Assembly (NCBI RefSeq): GCF_014305095.1
Contig: NZ_JACRUI010000005.1
Span: forward strand, 248,001-312,000
Length of the DNA: 64,000 nucleotides
Reading direction: 5' to 3'
Source: Flavobacterium kayseriense
GTDB taxonomy: Bacteria; Bacteroidota; Bacteroidia; Flavobacteriales; Flavobacteriaceae
This document shows, one piece after another, positions 44,237 to 53,722 of the stretch (the stretch's first letter is position 1; every line of letters begins with the position of its first letter). The position numbers and the translations under genes were made by a program. The notes under the pieces are model-generated. The model was given only the letters and a program-made list of their open reading frames with translations. It was not told where the DNA came from and searched no databases.

Positions 44237-45475
44237 ATGGCATTAAATTATATTGATTTATTTGCAGGTGCAGGTGGGTTGTCAGAAGGATTTAAAAGAG
44301 CTGGATTTAATCCAATAGCTCATGTTGAGATGAACAGTCACGCTTGTAATACCATAAAAACAAGAATGGCCTATTATCATTTAAAAGATAATAATCAGGA
44401 AAATATTTACCTAGAATATTTAAAACAGAATATTGATCAAAAACAATTTTGGGAAAGTGTTCCAAATGAAGTTTTGAATACAGTTATCAATACTGAGATT
44501 TCAGATGATACTATTACAGAAATTTTCAATAAAATTGATTCTCATAAGGATAGTAAAAATGTCGATTTAATTATTGGGGGGCCTCCATGTCAAGCTTACT
44601 CTATAGTTGGAAGAGCCAGAGATCCAAAAGGCATGGCTGATGATCCAAGAAATCATTTATACCTTCATTATGTTAAGTTTCTTAAAAAATACAAGCCTAA
44701 AATGTTTGTATTTGAAAATGTTCCCGGAATTTTATCCGCAAAGAATGGAGAATTCCTAGAGAAAATAAAGGAAGCTATTGATGAAGCAGGCTACATAGTA
44801 GAACACAAAACATTGACTTCAAAAGATTTTGGTGTACTTCAAAATCGTAGAAGAGTAATTTTAATTGGTTGGAAAAAAAATAAAAATTTAAAATACCCAA
44901 CATTTGATAATTTTCCTATGCAGGGAGAAATCATGAAAGATTTATTTTATGATTTACCAAAATTAAAACCAGGAGAAGAAAAAGCGCCAGCCAGTTATAC
45001 CAAACCAATTAATGAGTACTTAAACCTTTCTAAAATCAGAAATGGAATCGATTTTACCACCCAGCATGTAGCACGAAATCATAATGAAAGAGATTTAGAA
45101 ATATACCGTACTGCAATTGATTTATGGGTGAATAAAGGGAAAAGATTGAGTTATGCTGATTTACCTACAGAACTAAAGACACACAAAAATGAAACTGCTT
45201 TTTTGAACAGATTTCAAGTTGTTGACCCAAAAGGCGTTTGTCATACCGTTGTGGCTCACATTTGTGCTGATGGACATTATTACATCTATCCAGATTTAAA
45301 ACAAGTACGTTCAATCTCAGTAAGAGAAGCTGCCAGAATTCAATCATTCCCAGATGATTTCTTTTTTGAAGGAGGGAGAACCGCAGCATTTAAACAAATA
45401 GGTAATGCCGTACCACCACTAATGGCAGAAGGAATTGCTAATAAAATAAAAGAAATGATATGTCAGAAATCTTAA
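44237..45475 (+). CDS. DNA (cytosine-5-)-methyltransferase
   Basis: 412 residues with ordered C5 motifs: motif I DLFAGAGGLSEGF (7-19), motif IV GGPPCQAYS with catalytic Cys118, motif VI ENVPG, motif VIII QNRRRVILIG and motif X QIGNAVPPLMAEGIA. The variable target-recognition region lies between VIII and IX; the target site cannot be read. It should protect host DNA from the nucleases encoded downstream. It overlaps the following dual-GHKL gene by 16 bp. Confidence 0.95.
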   Translation: MALNYIDLFAGAGGLSEGFKRAGFNPIAHVEMNSHACNTIKTRMAYYHLKDNNQENIYLEYLKQNIDQKQFWESVPNEVLNTVINTEISDDTITEIFNKIDSHKDSKNVDLIIGGPPCQAYSIVGRARDPKGMADDPRNHLYLHYVKFLKKYKPKMFVFENVPGILSAKNGEFLEKIKEAIDEAGYIVEHKTLTSKDFGVLQNRRRVILIGWKKNKNLKYPTFDNFPMQGEIMKDLFYDLPKLKPGEEKAPASYTKPINEYLNLSKIRNGIDFTTQHVARNHNERDLEIYRTAIDLWVNKGKRLSYADLPTELKTHKNETAFLNRFQVVDPKGVCHTVVAHICADGHYYIYPDLKQVRSISVREAARIQSFPDDFFFEGGRTAAFKQIGNAVPPLMAEGIANKIKEMICQKS

Positions 45476-47676
45476 AAGAAAAGCATTTTAATCCAAAAGC
45501 CCATATTTTAACTTTGCTTGGAAATGAACTTATTAAGAGCCCTATTATGGCAATATATGAGCTTGTTAAGAATAGTTATGATGCTGACGCAGAAAATGTT
45601 AGTGTTAGATTTAGAGATATTGAAGATCTTAGCAAGGCTGTAATTATTATAGAAGATGATGGTATAGGAATGACTTCCGAAATACTTGAAGATGTTTGGT
45701 TAGAGCCTGGTTCAGATTTTAGAAAACCTATCAATAAAGAAACAGGTTTAAGGCAAATAATAAAATCATCAGTTTTTGGCCGGATACCTATGGGGGAAAA
45801 AGGAGTTGGAAGATTTGCTGTTCACAAACTTGGCAGTGAGATTTTTCTTGTTACAAGACCTTTATTAATAAAATTTAAAGAGAACAGAAGTGAAATTCTT
45901 AGTTCAGAATTAGCAAACTATGAAATACATCTTTATATTAATTGGAAGGACTTTAATCAATCAAAACATTTATCTGAAGTGCCTATCAAATGGAAGATAA
46001 AAAAAGATCTTAATGAATTTAGATTCAAAGAAAAAAGTGGTACTTACATTCGCCTTAGTGGATTAAAAGAGACTTGGACTAAGGGAATGGCAAAAGATTT
46101 AAAAGGACAAGTCATTTCAATGTTATCTCCAAAAATAAAGGAAAATTCTTTTAAAATTAATTTAAATTTCAATAACGACTGGCTTGCTGATTTTCCTTCA
46201 GTAAATTCTATTTTAAATGATGCGCCATATAAAATTACAGCACTCATTGATTCAGAATATAATTTAAATTTTGAATACGAATTTAAACTAAAAAATAAAA
46301 TAGAAATAGGCCAAAGAAAAATATTAAATGACCCTAATTATAATAAAAGTATAAAAGGACAAATAAGGCAGTTTTATAGAAAATATCTTGAAAATAAGGA
46401 ATTTGATATTGAAACAATAGAGGAAATGTTAGAAGAATTTGATGATAAAGAGTTGCCAATTGGTAATATATTTTTTGAATTTTATTCATACGATCTTGAT
46501 GCAACTTCAATGAGAGATTATACTGACGATTCAAAAGTTGTTAGGGAAATGTTGAAATTACATTCAGGAGTAAAAATTTTCAAAGGTGATTTACGTGTTT
46601 ACGATTATGGTGAACCAAATAATGATTGGTTAGGTTTGGATTTGGAACGTGTTCAAAACAAAGAATGGTTCTCTAATAATCAAAATATTGGATATGTATA
46701 TTTAGATCCAGAATCATCAAATGGTTTAATAGAAAAAACTAATAGAGAGGGGTTTATATCAAATGAGGTATACGATTTATTTTATATTATTCTTAAACAG
46801 ATACTAACTGATTTTAAAACTACACGTTCAGTTGATAGAGCAAAATGGTTAAGATTTAACAAAAAAGGATCTATAAATTCATTTGATAATAGAATAACGA
46901 ATTTTAGAGCAATCATTGAAGATACAGATTTTACTGATATCGAAAAAAAGAAAAAATTAATTGAGGAAGCTGAAAAACTTGAAGAACGATACGAAGAAGA
47001 TAAAAAAACATTATTGATTCCAGCCGGTGTTGGCATGACGGCTTCTGTTGCTTTACACGAAATAGAGAAGCTTGTACCTCGGATGCAAGAAACTGTAAAA
47101 CCAATATTGATAGATAAAAAAATCATTTCTGAGCAAGTTGAAGAATTGAGACAATATACAAATGGGATTTTATCTGTTTTAAGAAAAGGAGGAGATAAGG
47201 AAATAAGTATTGAAGAATGTTTGAAAATATCATTTTCTAACTACAAATTAAAAATGAAAGTTAGAAAAATAAACTATGAGATAAGCATCGACAAATCAGT
47301 CGATATTATTAAAAGTGATAAAAGATATTTTATTACTATGATTATGAATATCATTGACAATAGTATTTATTGGCTTGATACAATATATAATGATAATAAA
47401 GGTATTTACGTTAAATCTTTCAAAGAAGATAATTCAACATGTTTACTTTTTGTTGATAACGGACCAGGTTTCAAAGATGAAATAAATGACATAGTTAGGC
47501 CTTTTTTTTCAAGAAAATCCGATGGTATCGGGATAGGTTTATATTTAATTGATACAATAATGATGCACTATGGTAAGGTCGATATAGTTAAAGATCATGA
47601 AAAACTGGATGAACTAGGGGTTCCTTTTAATTATAGAGGTGCAGCCTTAGTTTTAAAATTTAATAAATTAAAATAA
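45460..47676 (+). CDS. Dual-GHKL protein: HSP90/MORC-like ATPase fused to a histidine-kinase-like C-terminus
   Basis: 738 residues. The N-terminal GHKL domain has an N-box ELVKNSYDADA (34-44), G1 EDDGIGM (65-71) and G2 GEKGVGRFAVHKLG (112-125). A central ~300-residue unknown region resembles the transducer of HSP90-like proteins in position. After a Lys/Glu-rich coiled coil (about 494-516) comes a DHp-like helix, ASVALHEIEKL with His533, and a second GHKL domain with N-box MIMNIIDNS, DNGPGF (666-671), PFFSRK and GIGIGLYLID. This fits a soluble histidine kinase with an extra ATPase sensor. The next gene encodes a receiver-like protein. I do not know a described defence system with exactly this protein. 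Confidence 0.88.
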   Translation: MSEILKEKHFNPKAHILTLLGNELIKSPIMAIYELVKNSYDADAENVSVRFRDIEDLSKAVIIIEDDGIGMTSEILEDVWLEPGSDFRKPINKETGLRQIIKSSVFGRIPMGEKGVGRFAVHKLGSEIFLVTRPLLIKFKENRSEILSSELANYEIHLYINWKDFNQSKHLSEVPIKWKIKKDLNEFRFKEKSGTYIRLSGLKETWTKGMAKDLKGQVISMLSPKIKENSFKINLNFNNDWLADFPSVNSILNDAPYKITALIDSEYNLNFEYEFKLKNKIEIGQRKILNDPNYNKSIKGQIRQFYRKYLENKEFDIETIEEMLEEFDDKELPIGNIFFEFYSYDLDATSMRDYTDDSKVVREMLKLHSGVKIFKGDLRVYDYGEPNNDWLGLDLERVQNKEWFSNNQNIGYVYLDPESSNGLIEKTNREGFISNEVYDLFYIILKQILTDFKTTRSVDRAKWLRFNKKGSINSFDNRITNFRAIIEDTDFTDIEKKKKLIEEAEKLEERYEEDKKTLLIPAGVGMTASVALHEIEKLVPRMQETVKPILIDKKIISEQVEELRQYTNGILSVLRKGGDKEISIEECLKISFSNYKLKMKVRKINYEISIDKSVDIIKSDKRYFITMIMNIIDNSIYWLDTIYNDNKGIYVKSFKEDNSTCLLFVDNGPGFKDEINDIVRPFFSRKSDGIGIGLYLIDTIMMHYGKVDIVKDHEKLDELGVPFNYRGAALVLKFNKLK

Positions 47677-47677
47677 T

Positions 47678-48409
47678 ATGATAGATTTTGGTCCACAAAT
47701 AGCCATAGTAGATGATAATAAAAATGAAATCCAAGGCATTTTAGATTACTTAGAATCTCATAATATCGGTTGTAAATATTTTAATGCTGATATTACCGAG
47801 GATAATTCTCCTGAATTTCCGCTCGAATCTGTTGAATTAATTTTTTTAGATTTATATTATACAAAGGACTTTGACCCAGTTAGATGTGCTCAATGGATTG
47901 ATGATATTATTCCGGATAAAAAATTATATGAGTTAGTTGTTTGGTCTAAGGACAGTCACTTAACCGATGCTTTGCTTGAAGTTTTATTTCAGATCGGTAA
48001 ACTTCCAAGGTATTGTATAACTAAGCAGAAAAACAAATATGATGACATTAATGGAATAGAAAGATTATTAAAAGAAATTAAAGAAGAAGTAAAGTCCATA
48101 AATAAAATTAAAGTTGATGATTTTATTTCTGAAATAATAGAGATTACTGAAGACCATGTAGTGTTAAATTGTCTTCTTGATGATGAAATAAATTTTTTTC
48201 AGATTAGAAAATTTGAAAAAACTCCTTTGAGCCATTTTAAAAAATTTGAAGAGGGGGCTTACTTACTAGTTAGAATAACAACAAGTGTAGGACAAAGAAA
48301 TATTGAATTTATTGAACTATTTGATGACCATTCAGGAATTTTTGAGCAAAAAAATATTTTTTTAAAATTTAAAGGAACACCAATTCAAAATCCAAAAGGG
48401 AATGACTAA
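47678..48409 (+). CDS. Receiver-like (REC) signalling protein with unknown C-terminal half
   Basis: 243 residues. Residues 1-135 look like a divergent receiver: acidic pair Asp12-Asp13 in IAIVDDNKNE, putative phospho-acceptor Asp58 in LIFLDLYY, Ser90 in VVWSKDS and a lysine in CITKQKNK. The C-terminal ~110 residues form a beta-rich unknown domain (ITEDHVVLNCLLDDEINFFQ). There is no obvious DNA-binding domain. It begins 1 bp after the dual-GHKL kinase gene and overlaps the MBL gene by 8 bp, so it probably relays a signal from one to the other. Confidence 0.78.
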   Translation: MIDFGPQIAIVDDNKNEIQGILDYLESHNIGCKYFNADITEDNSPEFPLESVELIFLDLYYTKDFDPVRCAQWIDDIIPDKKLYELVVWSKDSHLTDALLEVLFQIGKLPRYCITKQKNKYDDINGIERLLKEIKEEVKSINKIKVDDFISEIIEITEDHVVLNCLLDDEINFFQIRKFEKTPLSHFKKFEEGAYLLVRITTSVGQRNIEFIELFDDHSGIFEQKNIFLKFKGTPIQNPKGND

Positions 48410-49376
48410 GATTATTTTTAAAGATGTTGGTCAGGGTGATTCGATAATTATAGAGTGGCTGGATGATAATCAAGAAAACAAAATTGGCATAATTGATTGT
48501 AAAAAAAATAATTCTTTAAACCCCATTTTAAAACATATTCAAGACACTAATGTTACTCATATTGAGTTTATAATTCTTTCACATCCACATAGGGATCATT
48601 ACTCAGGTTTGAAAGAATTATTGGTATATTGTTATGATAATGAAATAACTATCGGAAGCTTTTTGCATACATTAAATAATGATATAGAAGTTGAATATTG
48701 GACTTACTTTGAACCAAACCTTACTAATGCATTAGAGCTTGCAGATGTGTTTGACATAGTAAATAAAAGTTACAACGTTAACTTAAATGAAATCGTTAAG
48801 TTGAGTGTAGGATATACTATTCCATTAAATAAAACTGATTATCTAAAGTGTTTATCACCATCTCATTTAGAAATAACAGAATATCTAAAAGCATTAAAGT
48901 TTATACCCATAGAACATAGAATGAAGAGAAGTAAAGTTGCAAATTTACTATCAAGTTTATTCAAACTAAAACTAGGAGACAAATACATTCTTTTAACATC
49001 TGATGTAGAAAAAATATCCTTTGACAGAGTTAAAAATAAAAATTCAAACCTTTTCCATGATAAAATAAATGTTTTATCACAAATTCCTCATCACGGCTCT
49101 GACACTAACCATGAACCAAGTTTTTGGTCACAATTAATTTTAAATGAAACTAGTGAAGCTGTTATTTCTGCTGGCGAACACAAATTGTATATGCATCCTC
49201 ATTTCAATGTTATAAATGATTTTAGTGGTATGGGGTATAAAATAAGTTCGACTAATGTTATTAATGGTATGGAAGAGTTTGTTGAAATTATTAAAATAAA
49301 ATCGTTAACATTAGATACAGATAGTTTAATAGCAGAGGAGTATTATCTATCAGGAGATAAAATTTTCAATTTATAA
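48402..49376 (+). CDS. ComEC-like metallo-beta-lactamase-fold hydrolase
   Basis: 324 residues. The start KDVGQGDSIIIEW and the metal motif LSHPHRDHYSGL (HPHRDH at 61-66), then LLTSDVE and PHHGSDTN, match the MBL domain of the ComEC/Rec2 group, without any membrane helices. Members hydrolyse phosphodiesters, including nucleic acids or nucleotides. In this operon it could be the effector or a second-messenger hydrolase controlled by the kinase/receiver pair. The activity and its target are inference. Confidence 0.88.
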   Translation: MTKIIFKDVGQGDSIIIEWLDDNQENKIGIIDCKKNNSLNPILKHIQDTNVTHIEFIILSHPHRDHYSGLKELLVYCYDNEITIGSFLHTLNNDIEVEYWTYFEPNLTNALELADVFDIVNKSYNVNLNEIVKLSVGYTIPLNKTDYLKCLSPSHLEITEYLKALKFIPIEHRMKRSKVANLLSSLFKLKLGDKYILLTSDVEKISFDRVKNKNSNLFHDKINVLSQIPHHGSDTNHEPSFWSQLILNETSEAVISAGEHKLYMHPHFNVINDFSGMGYKISSTNVINGMEEFVEIIKIKSLTLDTDSLIAEEYYLSGDKIFNL

Positions 49377-49410
49377 CAAATTGTATTTTGTAATTTAAAC
49401 AAGCTAATTC

Positions 49411-50880
49411 ATGCACCAATACAAAGCCGAAAACGCCAAACCAAATCCAAAATCTACAATCAATTCTTATAGAAGTTTTGGATATAACTTATCCACAGCA
49501 ATAGCCGATATTGTTGATAATAGTATCTCAGCTAATGCAAATAGAATAACTATAGATTATTTATGGAAAGGTAAAGATTCATTTATTTCAATTCTTGATA
49601 ATGGAAAAGGAATGAATTTAGAAGAGTTGATTATTGCAATGACACCTGGAAGCAAAGATCCGGAAGATTTGAGGGATGAAAAAGACTTGGGTAGATTCGG
49701 TATGGGATTAAAGACTGCTTCTTTTTCCCAATGCAAAAGACTGACAGTTGTTACAAAAAAAGAAGGTTTCAATACGATAAAACGATGCTGGGATATTGAC
49801 TTTATTAATCAGGAGGAAGAATGGACTTTATTGGATTTTATTTCTGACGAATCCTATTTAAAAAAAGTAGATGAATTGTCAAGTGGGACTCTTATAATTT
49901 GGGAATCTCTAGATCGTATTGTAGGAAATGCTAATGAAGAAAATGAATCAGTAAAAAACGCATTTTACCAAGAAATGATAACGGTTAAAGAACATCTTGG
50001 TCTTGTTTTTCATAAATTCATAGAAAGTAAAAAAATTAAGCTGATTTCAAATACTTATGAAATTGATGCTTGGAATCCGTTCCTTTTAAATTTAAATCCA
50101 AAACCAGAAATGGGGCAAACAGAATTACTTCTTAATAATGTTGAAGTAACCTATTTCATACTGCCACACATGTCAAAAATCAGCACTGAAGATTATGAAA
50201 AATCTGGTGGTCCTTTAGGTTGGTACCAGCAACAAGGTTTTTATGTTTATAGGGGTGATAGATTATTGGTTTCAGGAGATTGGTTAGGAATTGAAAAGAA
50301 AAGGGAATATTCAAAATTAGCAAGAATAGCGATAAACTTTCCCAATGCAAATGATTTCGACTGGAATTTAGATATAAAAAAATCTACAGCAATGCCTCCT
50401 ATTGAGATTAGAAAGGAATTATCCAGAATAGCAAAAATTGCAGTTATGAAGTCTGCTAAAATTTACAATTGGAGAGGCCAGAAAACAATTTCTAATGAAA
50501 ATGGAAATGCGTCATTTGAAAGCTTATGGAAAGACGAAACCAATAGAGAAGGAATTAAAAAATATAAAATAAACAAAAAGCACCCGATAATAAAGCAGCT
50601 GTTGGAATCAGATAATACGAATAAATTATTTTCTAAAGCTTTGAAATTACTTGAAGAAAATATTCCAGTAGAGTTAATTTTATATAATCAAAACGAAGAT
50701 CCTTCATTTCATGAATTGGAGAAAATCACAGAAAAACCAAGTGATGATTTAATTAAATTAGCAGTAGAATTATTTGAAATATATAAATCTCAAGGGATCC
50801 CGGAATCATTATCACGTCAACAAATAATGAACGCAACACCATTTAATTTTTTTCCTTTAATCAATGATTATTTAAAATGA
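49411..50880 (+). CDS. MORC/MutL-like GHKL ATPase of the MZA-type defence core
   Basis: 489 residues. GHKL motifs are at the N-terminus: IADIVDNSISANA (31-43), LDNGKGM (62-68) and DLGRFGMGLKTASFSQC (92-108). A C-terminal region of about 200 residues follows. This matches the bacterial MORC-like ATPases found in restriction-modification operons with Z1 helicases, and the MutL component of MZA defence systems. It should clamp on DNA in an ATP-dependent way. A 34-bp gap precedes it, and its stop overlaps the Z1 start by 4 bp. Confidence 0.9.
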   Translation: MHQYKAENAKPNPKSTINSYRSFGYNLSTAIADIVDNSISANANRITIDYLWKGKDSFISILDNGKGMNLEELIIAMTPGSKDPEDLRDEKDLGRFGMGLKTASFSQCKRLTVVTKKEGFNTIKRCWDIDFINQEEEWTLLDFISDESYLKKVDELSSGTLIIWESLDRIVGNANEENESVKNAFYQEMITVKEHLGLVFHKFIESKKIKLISNTYEIDAWNPFLLNLNPKPEMGQTELLLNNVEVTYFILPHMSKISTEDYEKSGGPLGWYQQQGFYVYRGDRLLVSGDWLGIEKKREYSKLARIAINFPNANDFDWNLDIKKSTAMPPIEIRKELSRIAKIAVMKSAKIYNWRGQKTISNENGNASFESLWKDETNREGIKKYKINKKHPIIKQLLESDNTNKLFSKALKLLEENIPVELILYNQNEDPSFHELEKITEKPSDDLIKLAVELFEIYKSQGIPESLSRQQIMNATPFNFFPLINDYLK

Positions 50881-53720
50881 ACGATATAAAACATTCCGCA
50901 AGAGCAATTGCACATACACTACTAAATCACGAAAAAACCAAAGGCGAATTAACAGAGGATATAATTAAACAAATTATTGAAAAGGTTTCCATAATAAACA
51001 TTGACCCAACTAAACCAATAGATAAGGACGATTTATTTGAAATATTAATGGCGGATTTCAGTATTGGTAAAGGATCAATAACAATGTTGTCTGAAGATGT
51101 AGAGCCTTGGGTAAAAGAAAATAAAGTAAACATCAATTGGGAACTCTGGCACAGATATAAATCCTATATGGCTGAAAAAGACCCTTCTTTTCCAGTCAAT
51201 GATTTAGATGATTTTACAGAAAAAATTTTAGATAAATGTGTCAATCCAAAAACAGAAGGTTCATGGGATAGAAGAGGAATGGTTGTCGGACACGTTCAAT
51301 CTGGTAAAACATCAAATTATGTAGGCCTTATTAATAAAGCAACTGATGCTGGATACAAGGTAATTATTGTTATTGCAGGTACGATTAGCTCTTTAAGAAG
51401 ACAAACCCAAGAAAGAATAGATGAAGGTTATATTGGACGAAGTAGTTCTGCTTTTATAAATAATAATGGGGAAAATAGAATTATAGGTGCTGGTAAATAT
51501 AAAGTGGGTACTGATATTTATTCTTTATCATCTTCTTATTACAAAACGGGTGATGAAGGTGATTTTAATCAAGCAATTGCTAATAGATTGAATATACCAA
51601 TTGGAAAAAATCCTGTAGTTTTTGTAATCAAAAAAAACAAAGGTATTCTTGAAAATCTAATTGACTGGTTTTCTAAAAACGATAACATTAAAACAATAGA
51701 CGGTCATCCTAAATTATTTGATGTGCCGGTTTTAATAATTGATGATGAAGCAGATGCAGCTTCCGTTAATGCTTCAAAAGATATTAATGACATTAAGACA
51801 ATCAATAAATTGATTCGAACATTATTAAATGTTTTTGATCAAAATACTTTTATCGGATATACTGCAACTCCTTATGCTAACTTATTTATTTCTCAGGAAT
51901 ATAATAGTGAATTAAAAACATTAGTAAAAGGAAAGGAATATTTAATTGGTGATGATTTATTTCCTAGGGATTTCATAATAAACATTAAAGCTGCAAAAAA
52001 TTATATTGGAGCTGCGAAGGTTTTTGGGTTAGAAGATCCAGTGACCGGAGAATTTAATGAGCCTCTTAATGTATTTAGAAAAATTGATGATTATGACCCT
52101 CCTTTTTTTAAAACAATAAATAAAAACAACAAAGACGATCTGCCGGAATACTTACCGAAAAGTTTAGAGTTGGCTATAAAATCATTTATTCTGACATGTA
52201 CAATCCGTAGATTAAGAGGTCATGAAAAAAAACATAATTCAATGTTAGTTCACGTCGCTCTATATGTAAAATGGATTGATCGAGTTGCATTATTGGTAAA
52301 TGAAAAAATCAGAGAATTTAAAAATAAAATCGAAAGTAATGATGGGAAATTCATTGAGGAATTAAAAGAATTATTTGAAAATGATTTTGAACCAACCACG
52401 ATAAGCACTTTAGAAAATCTAGACTATACTGATGTAAGACTAAAGAATCACCTTTGGGAAGATGTAAGATCGGAATTAAAAAACGCAGTATCTAAAATTG
52501 ATGTGAGGTCAGTTCATGGAACAAGGTCTACAACTAACTTGGAATATCATAACATAGAAGAAATTGACTACGGTAGGTATGAAAATGGCTTGTCTGTTAT
52601 TGCAGTTGGAGGAAGCAGACTTGCTAGGGGAATTACCTTAGAAGGCCTTTCTGTTAGTTATTATTTACGAACTACTAAAATGTATGATTCCTTGATGCAA
52701 ATGGGAAGGTGGTTTGGATATAGACCAGGTTATGTTGATTTATGCAGGCTTTTTACAACAGAACAAATTTATGAGTGGTTTAATCACATTACAATGGCTA
52801 CCGAAGAAATGAGAAATGATTTCGATGAGATGACCGTAACCCACCAGAAACCTAAAGATTTTAGGCTAAAGGTCAGGAATCATCATGGATTAATGACGAT
52901 AACTAGTGTGGCTAAATTATATTGGGCTCAAAACATTTCCATTTCATTTTCAGGCTCAAATCCGCAAACATACCAATTACTAAAGTCTGAATATGCAATT
53001 AAAAATAACTTCAAAGTATTTGAGAATTTGATATCTGAAATTGGTTTTCCGCTAGAAATAAACCGCCTTAAAAAAAAGTCAGGAAAAATAAAATATCTGT
53101 TTTATAAAAATCAAAAAATAGATGATATATGTGGATTTTTAGACAGCTATAAAATTGATCAACCAAACATAAAAAATGGAACTTTAACAGATTACATAAA
53201 GGCCCAAAATAAAAACAACAACATTTCTAATTGGAATATTTGTGTTGTATCAAACACAGATGAAAAGGTTTTTATAGACTGGAATGGGACAGCTTCAAAA
53301 GAAGGAAGAAAGCCCAATGAGGACGTACAGGAATATCAATTAAAATATCAAAATGAAATAATTAAATTGGGGTGTAGTATTCGTAATCAAAAAGGGATAT
53401 CACGATCTAGTGAAAATTATTTAATTTCAAAAAACCAAATTGATGATTTAAAAGATAGACAAGTTGATTTGTCTATAAACGACTTATTAACAAATGAGCA
53501 AATTAAGCTTCAACGATCAAAAGAGAAAAAAGGTCTTTTGTTAATTTATGCCCTTGACGATAGAGGGACTTCAAATGCTGATTTTGGAGTACCAATAATA
53601 GGTTATAGTCTGCATTTTCCAAAAGTTGACAACGAAGTTAAAGTTTCATATATGGCTACCACAAAAGATGATTTTGAAAATGAGCCTATGGATGACGATG
53701 ATAATCCTGAAAACGAATAA
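50877..53720 (+). CDS. Z1-domain SF2-type helicase/ATPase
   Basis: 947 residues. Walker A GHVQSGKT (138-145), DEAD-like VLIIDDEADAASV, motif III-like FIGYTATPYANLFI, and the Z1 signature AVGGSRLARGITLEGLSVSYY with MYDSLMQMGRWFGYRPGY are all present. Z1 ATPases accompany MORC/MutL-like GHKL proteins, PD-(D/E)XK nucleases and AIPR proteins in defence operons (MZA). It probably translocates along DNA. It overlaps the GHKL gene by 4 bp and precedes the nuclease gene by 2 bp. Confidence 0.95.
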   Translation: MNDIKHSARAIAHTLLNHEKTKGELTEDIIKQIIEKVSIINIDPTKPIDKDDLFEILMADFSIGKGSITMLSEDVEPWVKENKVNINWELWHRYKSYMAEKDPSFPVNDLDDFTEKILDKCVNPKTEGSWDRRGMVVGHVQSGKTSNYVGLINKATDAGYKVIIVIAGTISSLRRQTQERIDEGYIGRSSSAFINNNGENRIIGAGKYKVGTDIYSLSSSYYKTGDEGDFNQAIANRLNIPIGKNPVVFVIKKNKGILENLIDWFSKNDNIKTIDGHPKLFDVPVLIIDDEADAASVNASKDINDIKTINKLIRTLLNVFDQNTFIGYTATPYANLFISQEYNSELKTLVKGKEYLIGDDLFPRDFIINIKAAKNYIGAAKVFGLEDPVTGEFNEPLNVFRKIDDYDPPFFKTINKNNKDDLPEYLPKSLELAIKSFILTCTIRRLRGHEKKHNSMLVHVALYVKWIDRVALLVNEKIREFKNKIESNDGKFIEELKELFENDFEPTTISTLENLDYTDVRLKNHLWEDVRSELKNAVSKIDVRSVHGTRSTTNLEYHNIEEIDYGRYENGLSVIAVGGSRLARGITLEGLSVSYYLRTTKMYDSLMQMGRWFGYRPGYVDLCRLFTTEQIYEWFNHITMATEEMRNDFDEMTVTHQKPKDFRLKVRNHHGLMTITSVAKLYWAQNISISFSGSNPQTYQLLKSEYAIKNNFKVFENLISEIGFPLEINRLKKKSGKIKYLFYKNQKIDDICGFLDSYKIDQPNIKNGTLTDYIKAQNKNNNISNWNICVVSNTDEKVFIDWNGTASKEGRKPNEDVQEYQLKYQNEIIKLGCSIRNQKGISRSSENYLISKNQIDDLKDRQVDLSINDLLTNEQIKLQRSKEKKGLLLIYALDDRGTSNADFGVPIIGYSLHFPKVDNEVKVSYMATTKDDFENEPMDDDDNPENE

Positions 53721-53722
53721 TT

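Noticed and set aside
45460..49376. Detocs three-gene defence system
   Set aside because: Kinase and receiver logic is similar, but the HSP90-like N-terminus and ComEC-like MBL protein do not match the Detocs components I know.
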